A stretch of 48,555 bases of DNA from Candidatus Lloydbacteria bacterium RIFCSPLOWO2_01_FULL_50_20 (GCA_001821435.1 MHLP01000038.1:1-48555); one strand, 5' to 3'; positions 16,185 through 25,238 are shown, counted from the first letter of the stretch. Notes: generated from the sequence alone by a model not told the origin. Made by a program: numbers and translations.

Positions 16185-16540
16185 ACAAACTCTATCGTTG
16201 CTAATGGACTCGCGTCTCCTCTGCCGCTTCGGTTTCCCAGTTTGGTGATCCGCGTATAACCGCCCTTTCTGTCGAAATATTTAGGCGCGATCTCCTTCAC
16301 CAGCATATTAGTGAGTTTGGCGTTATTGTTGAGACGCGATTTGAGCAGCCGGACATCAGCGATCGACGCCTTTCGTGCTTTGGTGACAAGTTTCTCTATG
16401 GCCGGGCGGAGTGTTTTTGCACGCGCCTCGGTTGTGGTGATCTTACCGTGTGTGATCAGGGCCGCCACCAAAGAATGGATGAGCGCGTCTCGCTCGCCTC
16501 TTTGCAGTCCGAATTTTCTGTTTGAATGATGATGTTTCAT
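16181..16540 (-). CDS. rplQ: 50S ribosomal protein L17 (bL17)
   Basis: Lines the peptide exit tunnel region of the large subunit. The start MKHHHSNRKFGLQRGERDAL is close to the family's MRHxxxxxKLxRxxxHR consensus, followed by LVAALITHGKITTTEARAK and a C-terminal GGYTRITKLGNRSGRGDASP. Length 119 is normal. It lies 32 bases after rpoA, as in most bacteria, and ends at a repeat-bearing spacer. Confidence 0.97.
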   Translation of the reverse strand: MKHHHSNRKFGLQRGERDALIHSLVAALITHGKITTTEARAKTLRPAIEKLVTKARKASIADVRLLKSRLNNNAKLTNMLVKEIAPKYFDRKGGYTRITKLGNRSGRGDASPLATIEFV

Positions 16541-16572
16541 CGTAAGCTCTTTAGTGGGGTCGTTGATCTATT

Positions 16573-17547
16573 TTATTGCTTCAGTGTGACACCGAAATTA
16601 GAAAGTGCCCGGCGGATCTCCTGAAGTCCTTTTTCGCCGAGGCCCTCGACGTCGAGGAGGTCTGCTTCGTTCTTGCGTACGAGGCCGCCGACGGTACGGA
16701 TGTTCGCTGTAGCGAGTGCGTTCTGTGTTCTTGCTGAAAGATCAAGCGAATCGATGCGCGTTTTGAGAAATTCGGTATCCACCTCCGCCTCTCCCTGTAC
16801 GGGCACAATTTCCTCGGATGCTTCGGCGGAGGGCACTGATTCGATCAGTTCTTCTTCTTTGAACCCGATGATCGCTTTCAGCTGGTGGATCATCACATCG
16901 ATCGCCGTCTCAAGCGCCACGCGCGGAGTCAGCGTACCGTCCGTTTCGATCGTGATCATCAGGCGGTTGTAATCGGTGCGGTCACCGACGCGCATCGTTT
17001 CAACCTCATAGTTGACGCGGCGGATCGGCGTGAAAGCTGAGTCGAGCGCGATCGAACCGATCTCAACTTTTTCTTTCCGGATCGCCTCTTTGGGAAGATA
17101 GCCGAGTCCTACTTCGACCTTCATTTCAATATTAAGCGATGCGTTTTTATCGGTGAGTTCGCAGATGTACTGCTCAGGGTTCAGTACATCGACGCCTCCG
17201 ACAACATTGATATCGGCCGCCGTCATCTTTTTTGCGCCCTTCATCGAGATCGTCACGATCTGAGGTTCGTCAGTCGACATCTTGAAGCGCACCTTTTTCA
17301 AATTGAGAATGATCGTAATGACGTCTTCCTTTACGCCGTCTATCGTGGAAAATTCATGGAGTACTCCTTCGATCTTGAGCTGTGTCAGTGCGGCGCCGGG
17401 AAGAGATGAGAGAATAATGCGGCGCAGTGAATTTCCGAGCGTATGGCCATAGCCGGGATAAAGACCTTCGATCTCATAAACACCCATATTCCCTTCCTCA
17501 CGGACGGGTTTGGGTTTTGACGGCAATGCAACGTTATAATCAGACAT
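16573..17547 (-). CDS. rpoA: DNA-directed RNA polymerase subunit alpha
   Basis: Scaffold subunit of RNA polymerase. The N-terminal assembly domain contains EIEGLYPGYGHTLGNSLRR and the LSSLPGAALT helix, and VDVLNPEQYIC is conserved in the insert domain. The C-terminal domain is present (IDSLDLSARTQNALATANIR, then LLDVEGLGEKGLQEIR), so the polymerase can contact UP elements and activators. 324 residues is the usual size. Between rpsD and rplQ, the classical position. Confidence 0.98.
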   Translation of the reverse strand: MSDYNVALPSKPKPVREEGNMGVYEIEGLYPGYGHTLGNSLRRIILSSLPGAALTQLKIEGVLHEFSTIDGVKEDVITIILNLKKVRFKMSTDEPQIVTISMKGAKKMTAADINVVGGVDVLNPEQYICELTDKNASLNIEMKVEVGLGYLPKEAIRKEKVEIGSIALDSAFTPIRRVNYEVETMRVGDRTDYNRLMITIETDGTLTPRVALETAIDVMIHQLKAIIGFKEEELIESVPSAEASEEIVPVQGEAEVDTEFLKTRIDSLDLSARTQNALATANIRTVGGLVRKNEADLLDVEGLGEKGLQEIRRALSNFGVTLKQ

Positions 17548-17613
17548 ACCTATTGGGATTGATTATGTTAATAAAGAATGCTCAATACATTATACTACAG
17601 CCCTTCCTCTCGA

Positions 17614-18243
17614 TTAACGGCTATAAAACTCAATAACTGACTGGAAATTAAAGCCGAGTTCATTCTTGTCGTACTTCGGCGATCCTTTCACTTCAGCGGA
17701 CAGCTTGAGCGCGTCAGCGGCGATCCAGTTCGGTATCGGATGTTTCCCCATCTTTTCTTTTGCGGCCGTAAAAAGGGGCGATGTGCGACTTCCTTCGCGG
17801 ACAGAAACTATTTCGCCTTTTTTCACCTGATAAGACGGTATGGTCAACTTGCGTTTTCCGACCATGATGTGTCCGTGCGAAACCATCTGACGCGCCTGGG
17901 TACGGCTCTGTGCCAGACCAAGACGATAGACCACATTGTCGAGGCGCCGTTCGAGGCGCTCAAAGAGATGTTCTACGGGAGACCCGGATGTTTCATTGCC
18001 TGCTTCTTTGACGTAGCGTCTGAATTGTTTCTCGGAAAGGCCGTAGACATTGCGCAGTTTCTGTTTTTCCTTCAGCTGAATACCGTATTCGGTAAGATTG
18101 CTCCGGTGTTTGCGTTCGGAAAGGGCCTTGCCGGGCGGAGAAGGCCGCTTTTCAAAAATACATTTCGGGGTAAAACATTTCTCACCTTTCAAGAAAAGTT
18201 TTTCTCCGGCACGACGGCAAGTTTTGCATTTTTGGTCAGACAT
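17614..18243 (-). CDS. rpsD: 30S ribosomal protein S4 (uS4), zinc-type N-terminus
   Basis: Primary 16S rRNA binder. The N-terminus has four cysteines in a zinc-binding arrangement: CKTC, then EKCFTPKC (about residues 6-29), the C+ form. GLSEKQFRRYVKEA and the S4 RNA-binding domain (LERRLDNVVYRLGLAQSRTQ, then QMVSHGHIMVGKRKLTIPSY) follow. I chose the ATG at 18243 (MSDQKCKTC; 209 residues) rather than a TTG at 18258. Sits between rpsK and rpoA. Confidence 0.97.
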   Translation of the reverse strand: MSDQKCKTCRRAGEKLFLKGEKCFTPKCIFEKRPSPPGKALSERKHRSNLTEYGIQLKEKQKLRNVYGLSEKQFRRYVKEAGNETSGSPVEHLFERLERRLDNVVYRLGLAQSRTQARQMVSHGHIMVGKRKLTIPSYQVKKGEIVSVREGSRTSPLFTAAKEKMGKHPIPNWIAADALKLSAEVKGSPKYDKNELGFNFQSVIEFYSR

Positions 18244-18383
18244 ACCAGTTTTATACAAGTGAAAATGAGTAATAAAACTGAGTACCGTGCATCTTCAAAG
18301 GTTCACTGTGTCGTTCGGTTTGTTCGATCGGTATTTTGTTCATGGTCAATTTTGAATTATTTACGGAAGAAGGTGCACGGTTA

Positions 18384-18417
18384 AGAAAAATATAGTCACT
18401 TCATTCATTATTTTTCT
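18384..18417 (-). terminator. A/T-arm hairpin at the 3' end of rpsK
   Basis: AGAAAAAT, overlapping the rpsK stop, pairs with ATTTTTCT downstream; the sequence then continues TTAACC as after dnaK. Possible partial terminator within the ribosomal operon, since rpsD and rpoA follow. Confidence 0.5.
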
Positions 18418-18850
18418 AAATGCGGCGAGGTTTTTTAGGTCTGGGGCCGTTATGCGGAACCGGAGTCTTATCTTTGATCGAGTTGACCTCGACACCCTTG
18501 GCGATAAATGCGCGAATAGCCGATTCTCGTCCGCTTCCCACGCCGCGCACGATCGCGTCAACCGATCTGAGACCCATCAACTGCGCTTTTTCAGCCAGAA
18601 GCTCACCGATCTTCGCGGCGGCGAACGGCGTACCCTTTTTTGCGCCGGTGAATCCGAGCGAACCCGAGGAAGACCACATCAGTACATTTCCTTCTGCATC
18701 GGCAAGCGACACCATGGTGTTGTTGTACGTTGACTGAATGTTGAGCAGCGCATGGGTGATCTTCTTTTTTGGGACACGCGAAAGAGACCGGGCTTTCAAT
18801 CCTTGGTCTAACGATCCCCCGCCTTTTTTCACTATGCGCTTCTTTCCCAT
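18416..18850 (-). CDS. rpsK: 30S ribosomal protein S11 (uS11)
   Basis: Platform protein of the small subunit. HALLNIQSTYNNTMVSLADA, then WSSSGSLGFTGAKKGTPFAA, and the C-terminal VNSIKDKTPVPHNGPRPKKPRR are diagnostic. The 144-residue length includes a basic N-terminal extension of about 15 residues (GKKRIVKKGGGSLDQGLKAR). It follows rpsM by 11 bases, the standard order. The stop codon is part of a repeated A/T-arm hairpin. Confidence 0.98.
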   Translation of the reverse strand: MGKKRIVKKGGGSLDQGLKARSLSRVPKKKITHALLNIQSTYNNTMVSLADAEGNVLMWSSSGSLGFTGAKKGTPFAAAKIGELLAEKAQLMGLRSVDAIVRGVGSGRESAIRAFIAKGVEVNSIKDKTPVPHNGPRPKKPRRI

Positions 18851-18861
18851 GTTTGATGATG

Positions 18862-19242
18862 CTATTTCTTCTCCAATTTACGCCGGCCGCTACCCATGGT
18901 CTTTCTCACGTTTCCGCGTACAGTGCGTGAGTTGGTCTTGGTTCGCTGCCCACGCGTCGGTAATCCTCGCGTATGGCGCACGCCACGGTATGCCTTGATA
19001 TCTTTCAGGCGTTTGATGTTGCCTGCTTTTTCGCGCCTCAGATCACCCTCGATCTTCATGCCTTCGATGAGCTTTCTGACACGGTTTTCTTCATCAGCTG
19101 AAATTTCGCCTGGCCTCTTCGTTGCCTCTACGTTGGCTTCCCGCAGGATCCTTTTGGCGGTCGAGTAACCGACACCATAGAACGTGGTGAGTCCAACCCA
19201 CAGCTGCTTATTGTCCGGAACGGTGATACCGAGAATACGCAT
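18862..19242 (-). CDS. rpsM: 30S ribosomal protein S13 (uS13)
   Basis: Head protein of the small subunit that contacts tRNA and forms bridges to L5. The start MRILGITVPDNKQLWVGLTT has the usual RI(A/L)GV-P---(V/L)---LT pattern, and the C-terminal RGVRHTRGLPTRGQRTKTN is the family signature. The 126-residue length is normal. Between rpmJ and rpsK, the conserved position. A GTAGTAG tandem repeat lies just upstream of the start. Confidence 0.98.
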   Translation of the reverse strand: MRILGITVPDNKQLWVGLTTFYGVGYSTAKRILREANVEATKRPGEISADEENRVRKLIEGMKIEGDLRREKAGNIKRLKDIKAYRGVRHTRGLPTRGQRTKTNSRTVRGNVRKTMGSGRRKLEKK

Positions 19243-19253
19243 AAAATTAGTCA

Positions 19254-19281
19254 GTAGTAGGTAGTAGGTAGTAGGTAGTAG
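19254..19281. repeat. Heptamer tandem repeat GTAGTAG x4
   Basis: Four exact copies of the heptamer between rpmJ and rpsM, just upstream of the rpsM start. The copy number probably varies between strains. Confidence 0.9.
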
Positions 19282-19315
19282 AATTCATAGAATAAATCAT
19301 GTTATGATCGCATTG

Positions 19316-19429
19316 CTAGCCCTGTCTTTGCTTATGGCGCGGATTCGCACAAATAACATAAATAGCGCCGCTCCGACGAACGGTTTTACATTTTGCACAG
19401 ATCTTTTTTATTGAAGCTTTCACGCGCAT
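19316..19429 (-). CDS. rpmJ: 50S ribosomal protein L36 (bL36)
   Basis: The smallest ribosomal protein, 37 residues with a zinc ribbon: [20 protein letters not shown], then [13 protein letters not shown]. Zinc ligands are two cysteines of CAKC, the later cysteine and the histidine. I chose the ATG at 19429 because it gives the exact family start; the frame remains open to 19501 but the extra 24 residues are encoded by upstream repeat-flanked DNA. Between infA and rpsM, the classical place. Confidence 0.97.
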   Translation of the reverse strand: MRVKASIKKICAKCKTVRRSGAIYVICANPRHKQRQG

Positions 19430-19459
19430 AAACTCTTGTGTGTTTAAAAAACAAGGCTC

Positions 19460-19560
19460 GCCCCGTAGTAGAGCGACTAAATGATACAGCAAACCGACCA
19501 CATGCCAAAATCCCCATTATGCTACACTCTGTAGTGAGAAAAACGATCTCACTACGGGGC
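19460..19560. repeat. Inverted repeat pair GCCCCGTAGT / ACTACGGGGC
   Basis: The outer arms are at 19460-19469 and 19551-19560. A perfect inner hairpin, GTAGTGAGA with TCTCACTAC, spans 19531-19555. The element fills the infA-rpmJ spacer, so it would lie inside the operon transcript. Confidence 0.8.
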
Positions 19561-19605
19561 TCGCGAGGGCATAACCGCACGAGACAGGCCGTCAGCATAT
19601 CCCAT

Positions 19606-19824
19606 TTATAATCTTTTTACAATGCGCAGCTTTCCGCCATAGGGGTTATCTTCAAGCGCCACTTTATCCCCGACCAATACTTTGATGCGATGAATGCGCA
19701 TTTTTCCGGAGAGGTACGCAAGAACTTCCTCGCCACCCTCCGTGGTGACACGAAACATCGTGTTCGGAAGGGCTTCGGTGATCGTGCCGGTAATTAACGG
19801 CTCCTTTTGCTTATCATCGCTCAT
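19606..19824 (-). CDS. infA: Translation initiation factor IF-1
   Basis: Binds the 30S A site during initiation. A 72-residue OB-fold with GTITEALPNTMFRVTTEGGE, LAYLSGKMRIHRIKVLVGDK and a C-terminal GGKLRIVKRL, all conserved; length is typical. First gene of the translation operon: a TTGACA-17-TAGTAT promoter lies about 100 bases upstream. No Shine-Dalgarno sequence precedes the ATG. Confidence 0.97.
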   Translation of the reverse strand: MSDDKQKEPLITGTITEALPNTMFRVTTEGGEEVLAYLSGKMRIHRIKVLVGDKVALEDNPYGGKLRIVKRL

Positions 19825-19922
19825 TTCAATGGGTGTAAAGGTAAGAACCTTTGTTCACGTCATCGCTCAGACATTGTGTAAAATAAGAATTTTCTACCCG
19901 CTCCTCGCTCGACGTAATAGCG

Positions 19923-19951
19923 ATACTAGTACGACTATAATTTTTTGTCAA
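19923..19951 (-). promoter_or_regulatory. Promoter of the infA ribosomal-protein operon
   Basis: Minus strand: TTGACA (19946-19951), exactly 17 bases, TAGTAT (19923-19928). This leaves a leader of about 90 bases before infA, longer than most minus-strand genes here have. Confidence 0.8.
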
Positions 19952-20072
19952 ACACTCTCTCTGGAAAAGTGCCGATTAAACAACATTTTTGGAGAAATGT
20001 AACGCATTTACAGTTGTGAAAAAATTATGGCACACGAGCAGAGGTCGGATGAGAGGTCAACCCCGCAATGCT

Positions 20073-23000
20073 TTACCATTCCTCGAATTTAAAGGTCCCC
20101 GGGATCCCCGCTCCGGTGAACGGGAATGACGGTCCGTCTGGAAGAGGATACTCCTCAAAATAAGCGGTTCCGTTGTATGTCGTGACTGCTCCCGGCGTGA
20201 AGCGGATCGTCACGTTTCGCGTTCCGCCGTTTGCGGAGATGCTGATGGTGCAGTCAGTGAGACAGCTATATTGAGGGTGTGGCATGGCAAGGGTGACGTT
20301 GATATCGGTGACGCCATAATTTGTCAGGTTGAGCACGAGATCCTTTGAGCGCCCGATGATCACATTGCCAAAATCGAGCCCTGCGCCGGAGATAGGAAGC
20401 ACGCCGGTGCCCCAGTCAGGAATGACGACGGAGGATGCAGGTAAGGTGTTGGCAGTGAAGGTGATAGTTTCCTCAATGAGACCTACGGTCGCGCCGGGAG
20501 TAAAACGAATGGTGACCGTATGCGAACCGCCGGCGGGAATCGAATAATTGCAGCCGGCAATACACTGGAAATATGTTGTGTCCGAAGATGTTACCGTGCC
20601 GATAAGGGTGCTTCCCGCCTCTCCCACATTTGAAACAATAAAGTCGTGCGTCTCAAAAGTATTGATCGGTACATTTCCGAAATCGCGCTGAGGAGGAGCG
20701 ACTGAGATCGCCGGTTCACTGCCCGTAACCGTTACGGTTACCGAAGCAGATGAACTTTGTCCGGTCTCATTGGTACAGGTGAATGTCCACGTTGCGTTAC
20801 CTGACGCCCATGGGCCGAGCACGCCGGAATCGTAGCTTAAATTCGGCGCCGGAACCGGCTGGTCAGTCCAGTCTCCGCTATAAGTACTTGTACGCGTCCA
20901 CGTGCAAGAAGTTGCTCCAGTGGAAGTCATGGTAATGCGGAAGGTTTCTGCGGGCGAAACGGTGGTCGCAGTCGCGGTGACCGTTACCGTGGGGGGTGGC
21001 GACACCTCGGCATACGGAGTGTCGGAAACGTAAAGTCCGGCAATAATCTCGCGAAGCCATGATCCCTCGCGGCTTTGCCCACTCAGACTTATCGGGATCG
21101 TATACCACGCTTCCGGTGTCGTTAAACCGGTCGTTATCAAGAGCGATGACGAAGCGGATGCCCCGACAGGAAGCGATATGGTCGTCGGGGAAAACGAAGA
21201 GGTCATTGTCGGTTCACCGGGCGAAATACTGCTGCCTAGTGAGACAGATCCGCTCCAGCCATTGACGCTTCTCACGCCGACATCATAAACCGCCGGACTT
21301 CCAAAGGCCACCCCCAGTGTTTTGGGAACAAGTGCGGGTTCAAACCCCCACACGACAAGCGTCACGGGAATCGACCGATTGATGATGAATCCCGTGGAGT
21401 TTGCGGAATTGAAAGTGATCGAGTAGTTCTTGTAAGGATCCCCGGCGGTAGCTGTTGTAACATTCAATCCGTAAATATCGCATGTCCCGAATGCGGGGAG
21501 CAAACATGACTTTGGCCACATTCCGGCTTTAGTGACCCCGGACGGAACAACTGCATCAATAGTAATAGTATCCGTAAAGCCACTGCGAGACGAGGCGCGA
21601 AAAGCATAGCCCGGAGACGCTCCCGGCCCGGAGAAACTGAAGACCGACCTGGAAAAAACATGGAACCCGGAGTCTGTTGCTGCTGAACCTCGCAAACGCA
21701 CGCCGCCGACCGGTTGCTGTGAAAACGGGATCTGCAGCCCGTTGAAATAGTAGCGAACTCCCGCAGGAATATTTTGAGACCAGATCTGTTTCCACGTGCT
21801 CGTTGTCGGGTTGTAGATATCAATATACACCGTGATCGGGTTTCCGGAATGCGAATGCACCTGAGGATTTGGCCCTCCTTTCCCGAATATCGTCAAAAAG
21901 TTCACCTCTGAAAAAGTCTGGCCGAAAAGGGCGGTGTAGGAATTAAAATCTTCCTCTTCCGGCGAAGATCCCCATGTGTAATTTAAGTTTCCAACCGGTC
22001 CATATCCGGGAAAAGCATTGTACGGATCGGAGAGCGGATTGATGAGCTCAATATAATATGATGGCGAAAGTAGCTCCCATTCGAACCCCACGATCGATGA
22101 ACCGGTTCTGGCCTCATAGACCGCTTCGATAAGCGCTGTTGTCGGGACAGAAAAGGTCAATTCAGAGGAAGAACTTGCCGTAATGTTATTGAATTTCCGA
22201 ACACCGTCGACATAAACGCTCAACTCGGTCAATCCTCTTCCGGTAAAGCGATACGTATTCGGAGGAAAAGTGAAATTTCCTTTCCAAACGGCAGACCAAT
22301 TATCAAGTCCGGTAAAAGCGGGGTCTGGTGAACCCGTTGTTCCGGGAGTTATGCCGTCTCCCCAATCAAACGCAAGCGCCGTGGCTTTTGTGTAAACCTT
22401 TGGCGAATTTGCCGGATCGGTGACAACGGGTCCGCTCGGAAGACTACCCGCGATCCCGAGAAATTCTTCGTTGCCGTTATAAAGGCATCCCTTAAACTGA
22501 TTCGTGCCCGCTTCAGTCGTGTTGCAGTAAGTGACACCGCTTGGCTGTTTTTCCCAGCCAAAATTTACTTTTGCCTCACCGGTATTTTCCCACATGCTTA
22601 ATACGGTGGTGATGTCATCCCGCGCAAGGACCTCGCAATAGAAAGTTTTCTCTGTGGTTCCGACGGTCATGAACGCATTGTTATAAACTTGAGTGGGAGA
22701 ACTTGTGCTAACGACCGCATTGGAACATCGTAGGTTGTTGGGAATCGAAGATTGAAAGGTGATCATTGTGCCGTCATCGTTGCCTGCGGTGAATCGATAC
22801 CATCCCGGAAGGAAAGTAAATTTTCCTTTCCAGACCGCCCCGAAATTATCGGCGGCGAGACCCGGATCGGGGGTCCCGGTGCCCCAATTTTCGTTGATCG
22901 CAGTCGCCGTTTCATATACTGCGCCGCTTGCCGCCGGATCGGTTACGTTTGGTCCGGGCGCCGCAGGTCCGTGCAGGGTGTTGAAACCGACATCTTTGTA

Positions 23001-24575
23001 GAGACAGCCGACCATTTGATTCGTGCCAATCGCATTGAAATCGCAGACGGACGGTTTCCAGCTGAAATTGATGTCGGTATTTGTGTTGCCCGGAGTCTCC
23101 TTATAGAGAATGACCCGAATGGTAACCGTGCTTTCCGCGGAAAATGTGTGTGCAAACGACACATTTGATCCGTAACTTTTTTGTTCTACGGTGTTATCGG
23201 AATAAAGAAACGAAACTAACGCCGACTGATTTGCGTCGGTGACAAATTCATACATTCCGGGCGCGAAAGTGAATGTTCCGATCCATACTGCCGTGAAGGC
23301 CGAGTCCGTTCCAGTAATAGGAGAAAGTGTACCAAAATCATGTTCGATGGCTGTTGCCGATTCGGGTGCCGGGTTGGCAATGACCGCACCCGGCGGCGCG
23401 TCCCCGTAACGTTCCGCGGTAAAATAGTCGTGGAAGCATCCCTTGAATTGACCGGGGTTCGCGCCTTTTTGCCACGAATCCTTATCGCACGTAATGAAAA
23501 ATATGCTGTCGAGTGTTTTTTCATTTCCTGCGGTGTCCCGCGCCGTTATGGTATACGAATGCGAGCTTCCACTCACGGGATAGGGACCGAGGGTCCCGGT
23601 TACGCAATCAGGTGCAATTAACGGCCCCTGCGTTCCCGAACCGGCAAAATCACACCTCTTCACCTCTGTTCCATCAACGGATATCCGTATCCATTGTATC
23701 CCGGAATAGGTATCCTGCGCCGAGCCGGTGATCGTCAGCGTTTCGTCGTTCTTGAAAGAAAATTTATCGGGGGTATTGACCGACGAAACGATCGGCAGAG
23801 TTCTGTCGATACCGAATGCCAATAATCCCGACCAGGAGGATATCGGATCCGGAGCGCCCCCGTTCAAGCCGGCATAAAATCCCCATGACTGCCATCCTTC
23901 CTGAAGCTGAGAAGGAAAAGTAAGGGTATAAGTGCCTACCCCCGGAGAGCCGGAGACGTTCACCGTTGCGGGAGATAATGCTCCCGCGTATAGCTTGAAC
24001 GAATGAACGCCGGTCACCCCATGTGTCGAGGTCATGTTGAGTACTTCGGCGTCGAAAGTCGGCTGGGCACTGAACCATTGTCCTGTCGGCGATACCGGAC
24101 GGATCGACAGTCCCTGTGCAAGCGGTGCAAGGTGGATGTGCGCCCGAATACGTTTCCCCGCCCACGCTTCAGGATTGTTTAATACGGTATATGCACCGGT
24201 GAAGTCGCGGTAATTGGGCGGCCCGTCGACTTTCACGGATACTCTTTGCGTCGTCACATTAATGCAAATTGTATTGGTCCGCGAGATCAAGTTCCCCGAT
24301 ACCGTCCCCACGGTCGCGCCGGTTGCTTGGTCGTTCACCGTAATGGTAATATTCTCGACGACGACCGCCGTTTCGTTGCTTAAATTTTTCGTCTCAAAAT
24401 CAAATTGTGTTTCTCCGGGAGAGCATGCGCCGGCACCGAGATCTTCGGCGAAGAATGAAAAATATCCGTAACCAGGCTCTGCGGCATTCGCAGTTAAGCT
24501 CAAAGCTGTTCCTCCGAAAAGTATCGCTCCGATGGTGATCACCCTGACGAAACGACGTACGGCGATATGTTCCAT
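20073..24575 (-). CDS. Giant secreted PA14 / Ig-like / ASH-domain surface protein
   Basis: A 1500-residue exported protein. The N-terminus is a Sec signal peptide (RRFVRV, hydrophobic core, cut after ANA near residue 31). An Ig-like domain lies near 255-362. Three PA14-like domains follow, about 373-507, 517-675 and 690-835, each opened by a C(D/N)...QFKGC-type cysteine pair and containing VWKGxFTFxPxxYRF; PA14 domains often bind carbohydrate. A further Ig/PKD-like domain is near 1190-1285 and two ASH-type domains (RDFGNVPINT; LDFGNVIIG) at 1290-1490. There is no LPXTG, C-terminal helix or other anchor. Probably a secreted adhesin or envelope protein, co-transcribed with the membrane gene 24 bases upstream. 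Confidence 0.85.
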   Translation of the reverse strand: MEHIAVRRFVRVITIGAILFGGTALSLTANAAEPGYGYFSFFAEDLGAGACSPGETQFDFETKNLSNETAVVVENITITVNDQATGATVGTVSGNLISRTNTICINVTTQRVSVKVDGPPNYRDFTGAYTVLNNPEAWAGKRIRAHIHLAPLAQGLSIRPVSPTGQWFSAQPTFDAEVLNMTSTHGVTGVHSFKLYAGALSPATVNVSGSPGVGTYTLTFPSQLQEGWQSWGFYAGLNGGAPDPISSWSGLLAFGIDRTLPIVSSVNTPDKFSFKNDETLTITGSAQDTYSGIQWIRISVDGTEVKRCDFAGSGTQGPLIAPDCVTGTLGPYPVSGSSHSYTITARDTAGNEKTLDSIFFITCDKDSWQKGANPGQFKGCFHDYFTAERYGDAPPGAVIANPAPESATAIEHDFGTLSPITGTDSAFTAVWIGTFTFAPGMYEFVTDANQSALVSFLYSDNTVEQKSYGSNVSFAHTFSAESTVTIRVILYKETPGNTNTDINFSWKPSVCDFNAIGTNQMVGCLYKDVGFNTLHGPAAPGPNVTDPAASGAVYETATAINENWGTGTPDPGLAADNFGAVWKGKFTFLPGWYRFTAGNDDGTMITFQSSIPNNLRCSNAVVSTSSPTQVYNNAFMTVGTTEKTFYCEVLARDDITTVLSMWENTGEAKVNFGWEKQPSGVTYCNTTEAGTNQFKGCLYNGNEEFLGIAGSLPSGPVVTDPANSPKVYTKATALAFDWGDGITPGTTGSPDPAFTGLDNWSAVWKGNFTFPPNTYRFTGRGLTELSVYVDGVRKFNNITASSSSELTFSVPTTALIEAVYEARTGSSIVGFEWELLSPSYYIELINPLSDPYNAFPGYGPVGNLNYTWGSSPEEEDFNSYTALFGQTFSEVNFLTIFGKGGPNPQVHSHSGNPITVYIDIYNPTTSTWKQIWSQNIPAGVRYYFNGLQIPFSQQPVGGVRLRGSAATDSGFHVFSRSVFSFSGPGASPGYAFRASSRSGFTDTITIDAVVPSGVTKAGMWPKSCLLPAFGTCDIYGLNVTTATAGDPYKNYSITFNSANSTGFIINRSIPVTLVVWGFEPALVPKTLGVAFGSPAVYDVGVRSVNGWSGSVSLGSSISPGEPTMTSSFSPTTISLPVGASASSSLLITTGLTTPEAWYTIPISLSGQSREGSWLREIIAGLYVSDTPYAEVSPPPTVTVTATATTVSPAETFRITMTSTGATSCTWTRTSTYSGDWTDQPVPAPNLSYDSGVLGPWASGNATWTFTCTNETGQSSSASVTVTVTGSEPAISVAPPQRDFGNVPINTFETHDFIVSNVGEAGSTLIGTVTSSDTTYFQCIAGCNYSIPAGGSHTVTIRFTPGATVGLIEETITFTANTLPASSVVIPDWGTGVLPISGAGLDFGNVIIGRSKDLVLNLTNYGVTDINVTLAMPHPQYSCLTDCTISISANGGTRNVTIRFTPGAVTTYNGTAYFEEYPLPDGPSFPFTGAGIPGTFKFEEW

Positions 24576-24599
24576 GGAAAAGTAAAAAGCAAAAATTAA

Positions 24600-25052
24600 T
24601 TAAAAACTCGCGGCGGGCGGAGGACCATCCTCCATATTGCGGATATTCTCGATGATCCTTATCGCTTCGATCTCGAAAGTTCTGTCAATCGCTCCGATCG
24701 TGAATAGCGTCCCGACATCACCCACGCGGATCTCGGAAAGCTTGACATGGCGTTCACCCCGCAATATCTGGGTATCTGCAGTGACTATTCCGGTATACGA
24801 ATTTTTGCCGTTCGTACTTAAACGAACCGTTTTCCTCTTCAGGTCTACTTCGGCGATCTGTCCGGTGACGTTCGTCGTGACCGGTTGCGGTTCCCTGATC
24901 TCCAGCGTGTATACCGCAACAGGAGTGTTGTCTTTGTTCAGCAGAAAACCTTTCGTTTTTGCCAGATTCACAAGCAGTACGGCAAGTATGCTAAGTACGA
25001 GGATGGCGCATGCGGCGATGATAAATTTTTTAATGCCTTCTTGGTTCGTCAT
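24600..25052 (-). CDS. Membrane-anchored protein with DUF5666-like beta domain
   Basis: A 150-residue protein with a basic N-terminus, one membrane helix (about residues 10-32) and an extracellular domain of about 100 residues. VTGQIAEVDLKRKTVRLSTN, then TADTQILRG and LSEIRVGDVGTLFTIG, follow the pattern of DUF5666-type OB-like domains. Ends in a proline-rich tail. Directly upstream of the giant PA14 protein with a 24-base gap, so the two are likely co-expressed and may act together at the surface. Function unknown. Confidence 0.7.
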   Translation of the reverse strand: MTNQEGIKKFIIAACAILVLSILAVLLVNLAKTKGFLLNKDNTPVAVYTLEIREPQPVTTNVTGQIAEVDLKRKTVRLSTNGKNSYTGIVTADTQILRGERHVKLSEIRVGDVGTLFTIGAIDRTFEIEAIRIIENIRNMEDGPPPAASF

Positions 25053-25238
25053 AATATAAAATTTAATATTGAAAGTTACTGCTCCACCTATTCATTAAAG
25101 CACGAACCCTTGAATCCGTCTCATTCCGGCAAATAGACCTGTGCATAAGAAAAATAGACGAATATCCAAAGCTTTACGTCGGCGCAAAAGCCCGATGAAC
25201 GATATAAGCCGATTCTGCGAGATGCAAACAGGGCGAAC
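25053..25238. other. Spacer between the DUF5666-like and baseplate-J-like genes
   Basis: No gene or clear repeat is seen in these 186 bases. An A/T-rich stretch directly before the 25052 start could hold a promoter (TAAATT and TATATT boxes). The remainder has modest hairpin potential but matches no RNA family I can recognise. Confidence 0.4.

Noticed and set aside
19254..19281. CRISPR-like array
   Set aside because: Units are seven bases with no spacers; this is a simple tandem repeat.
20073..20130. Cell-wall sorting signal at the end of the giant PA14 protein
   Set aside because: The C-terminus (GIPGTFKFEEW) has no LPXTG motif, hydrophobic stretch or basic tail.
25053..25238. Structured RNA gene
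   Set aside because: Some hairpin potential, but no match to tRNA, SRP, RNase P, tmRNA or known riboswitch motifs by eye.
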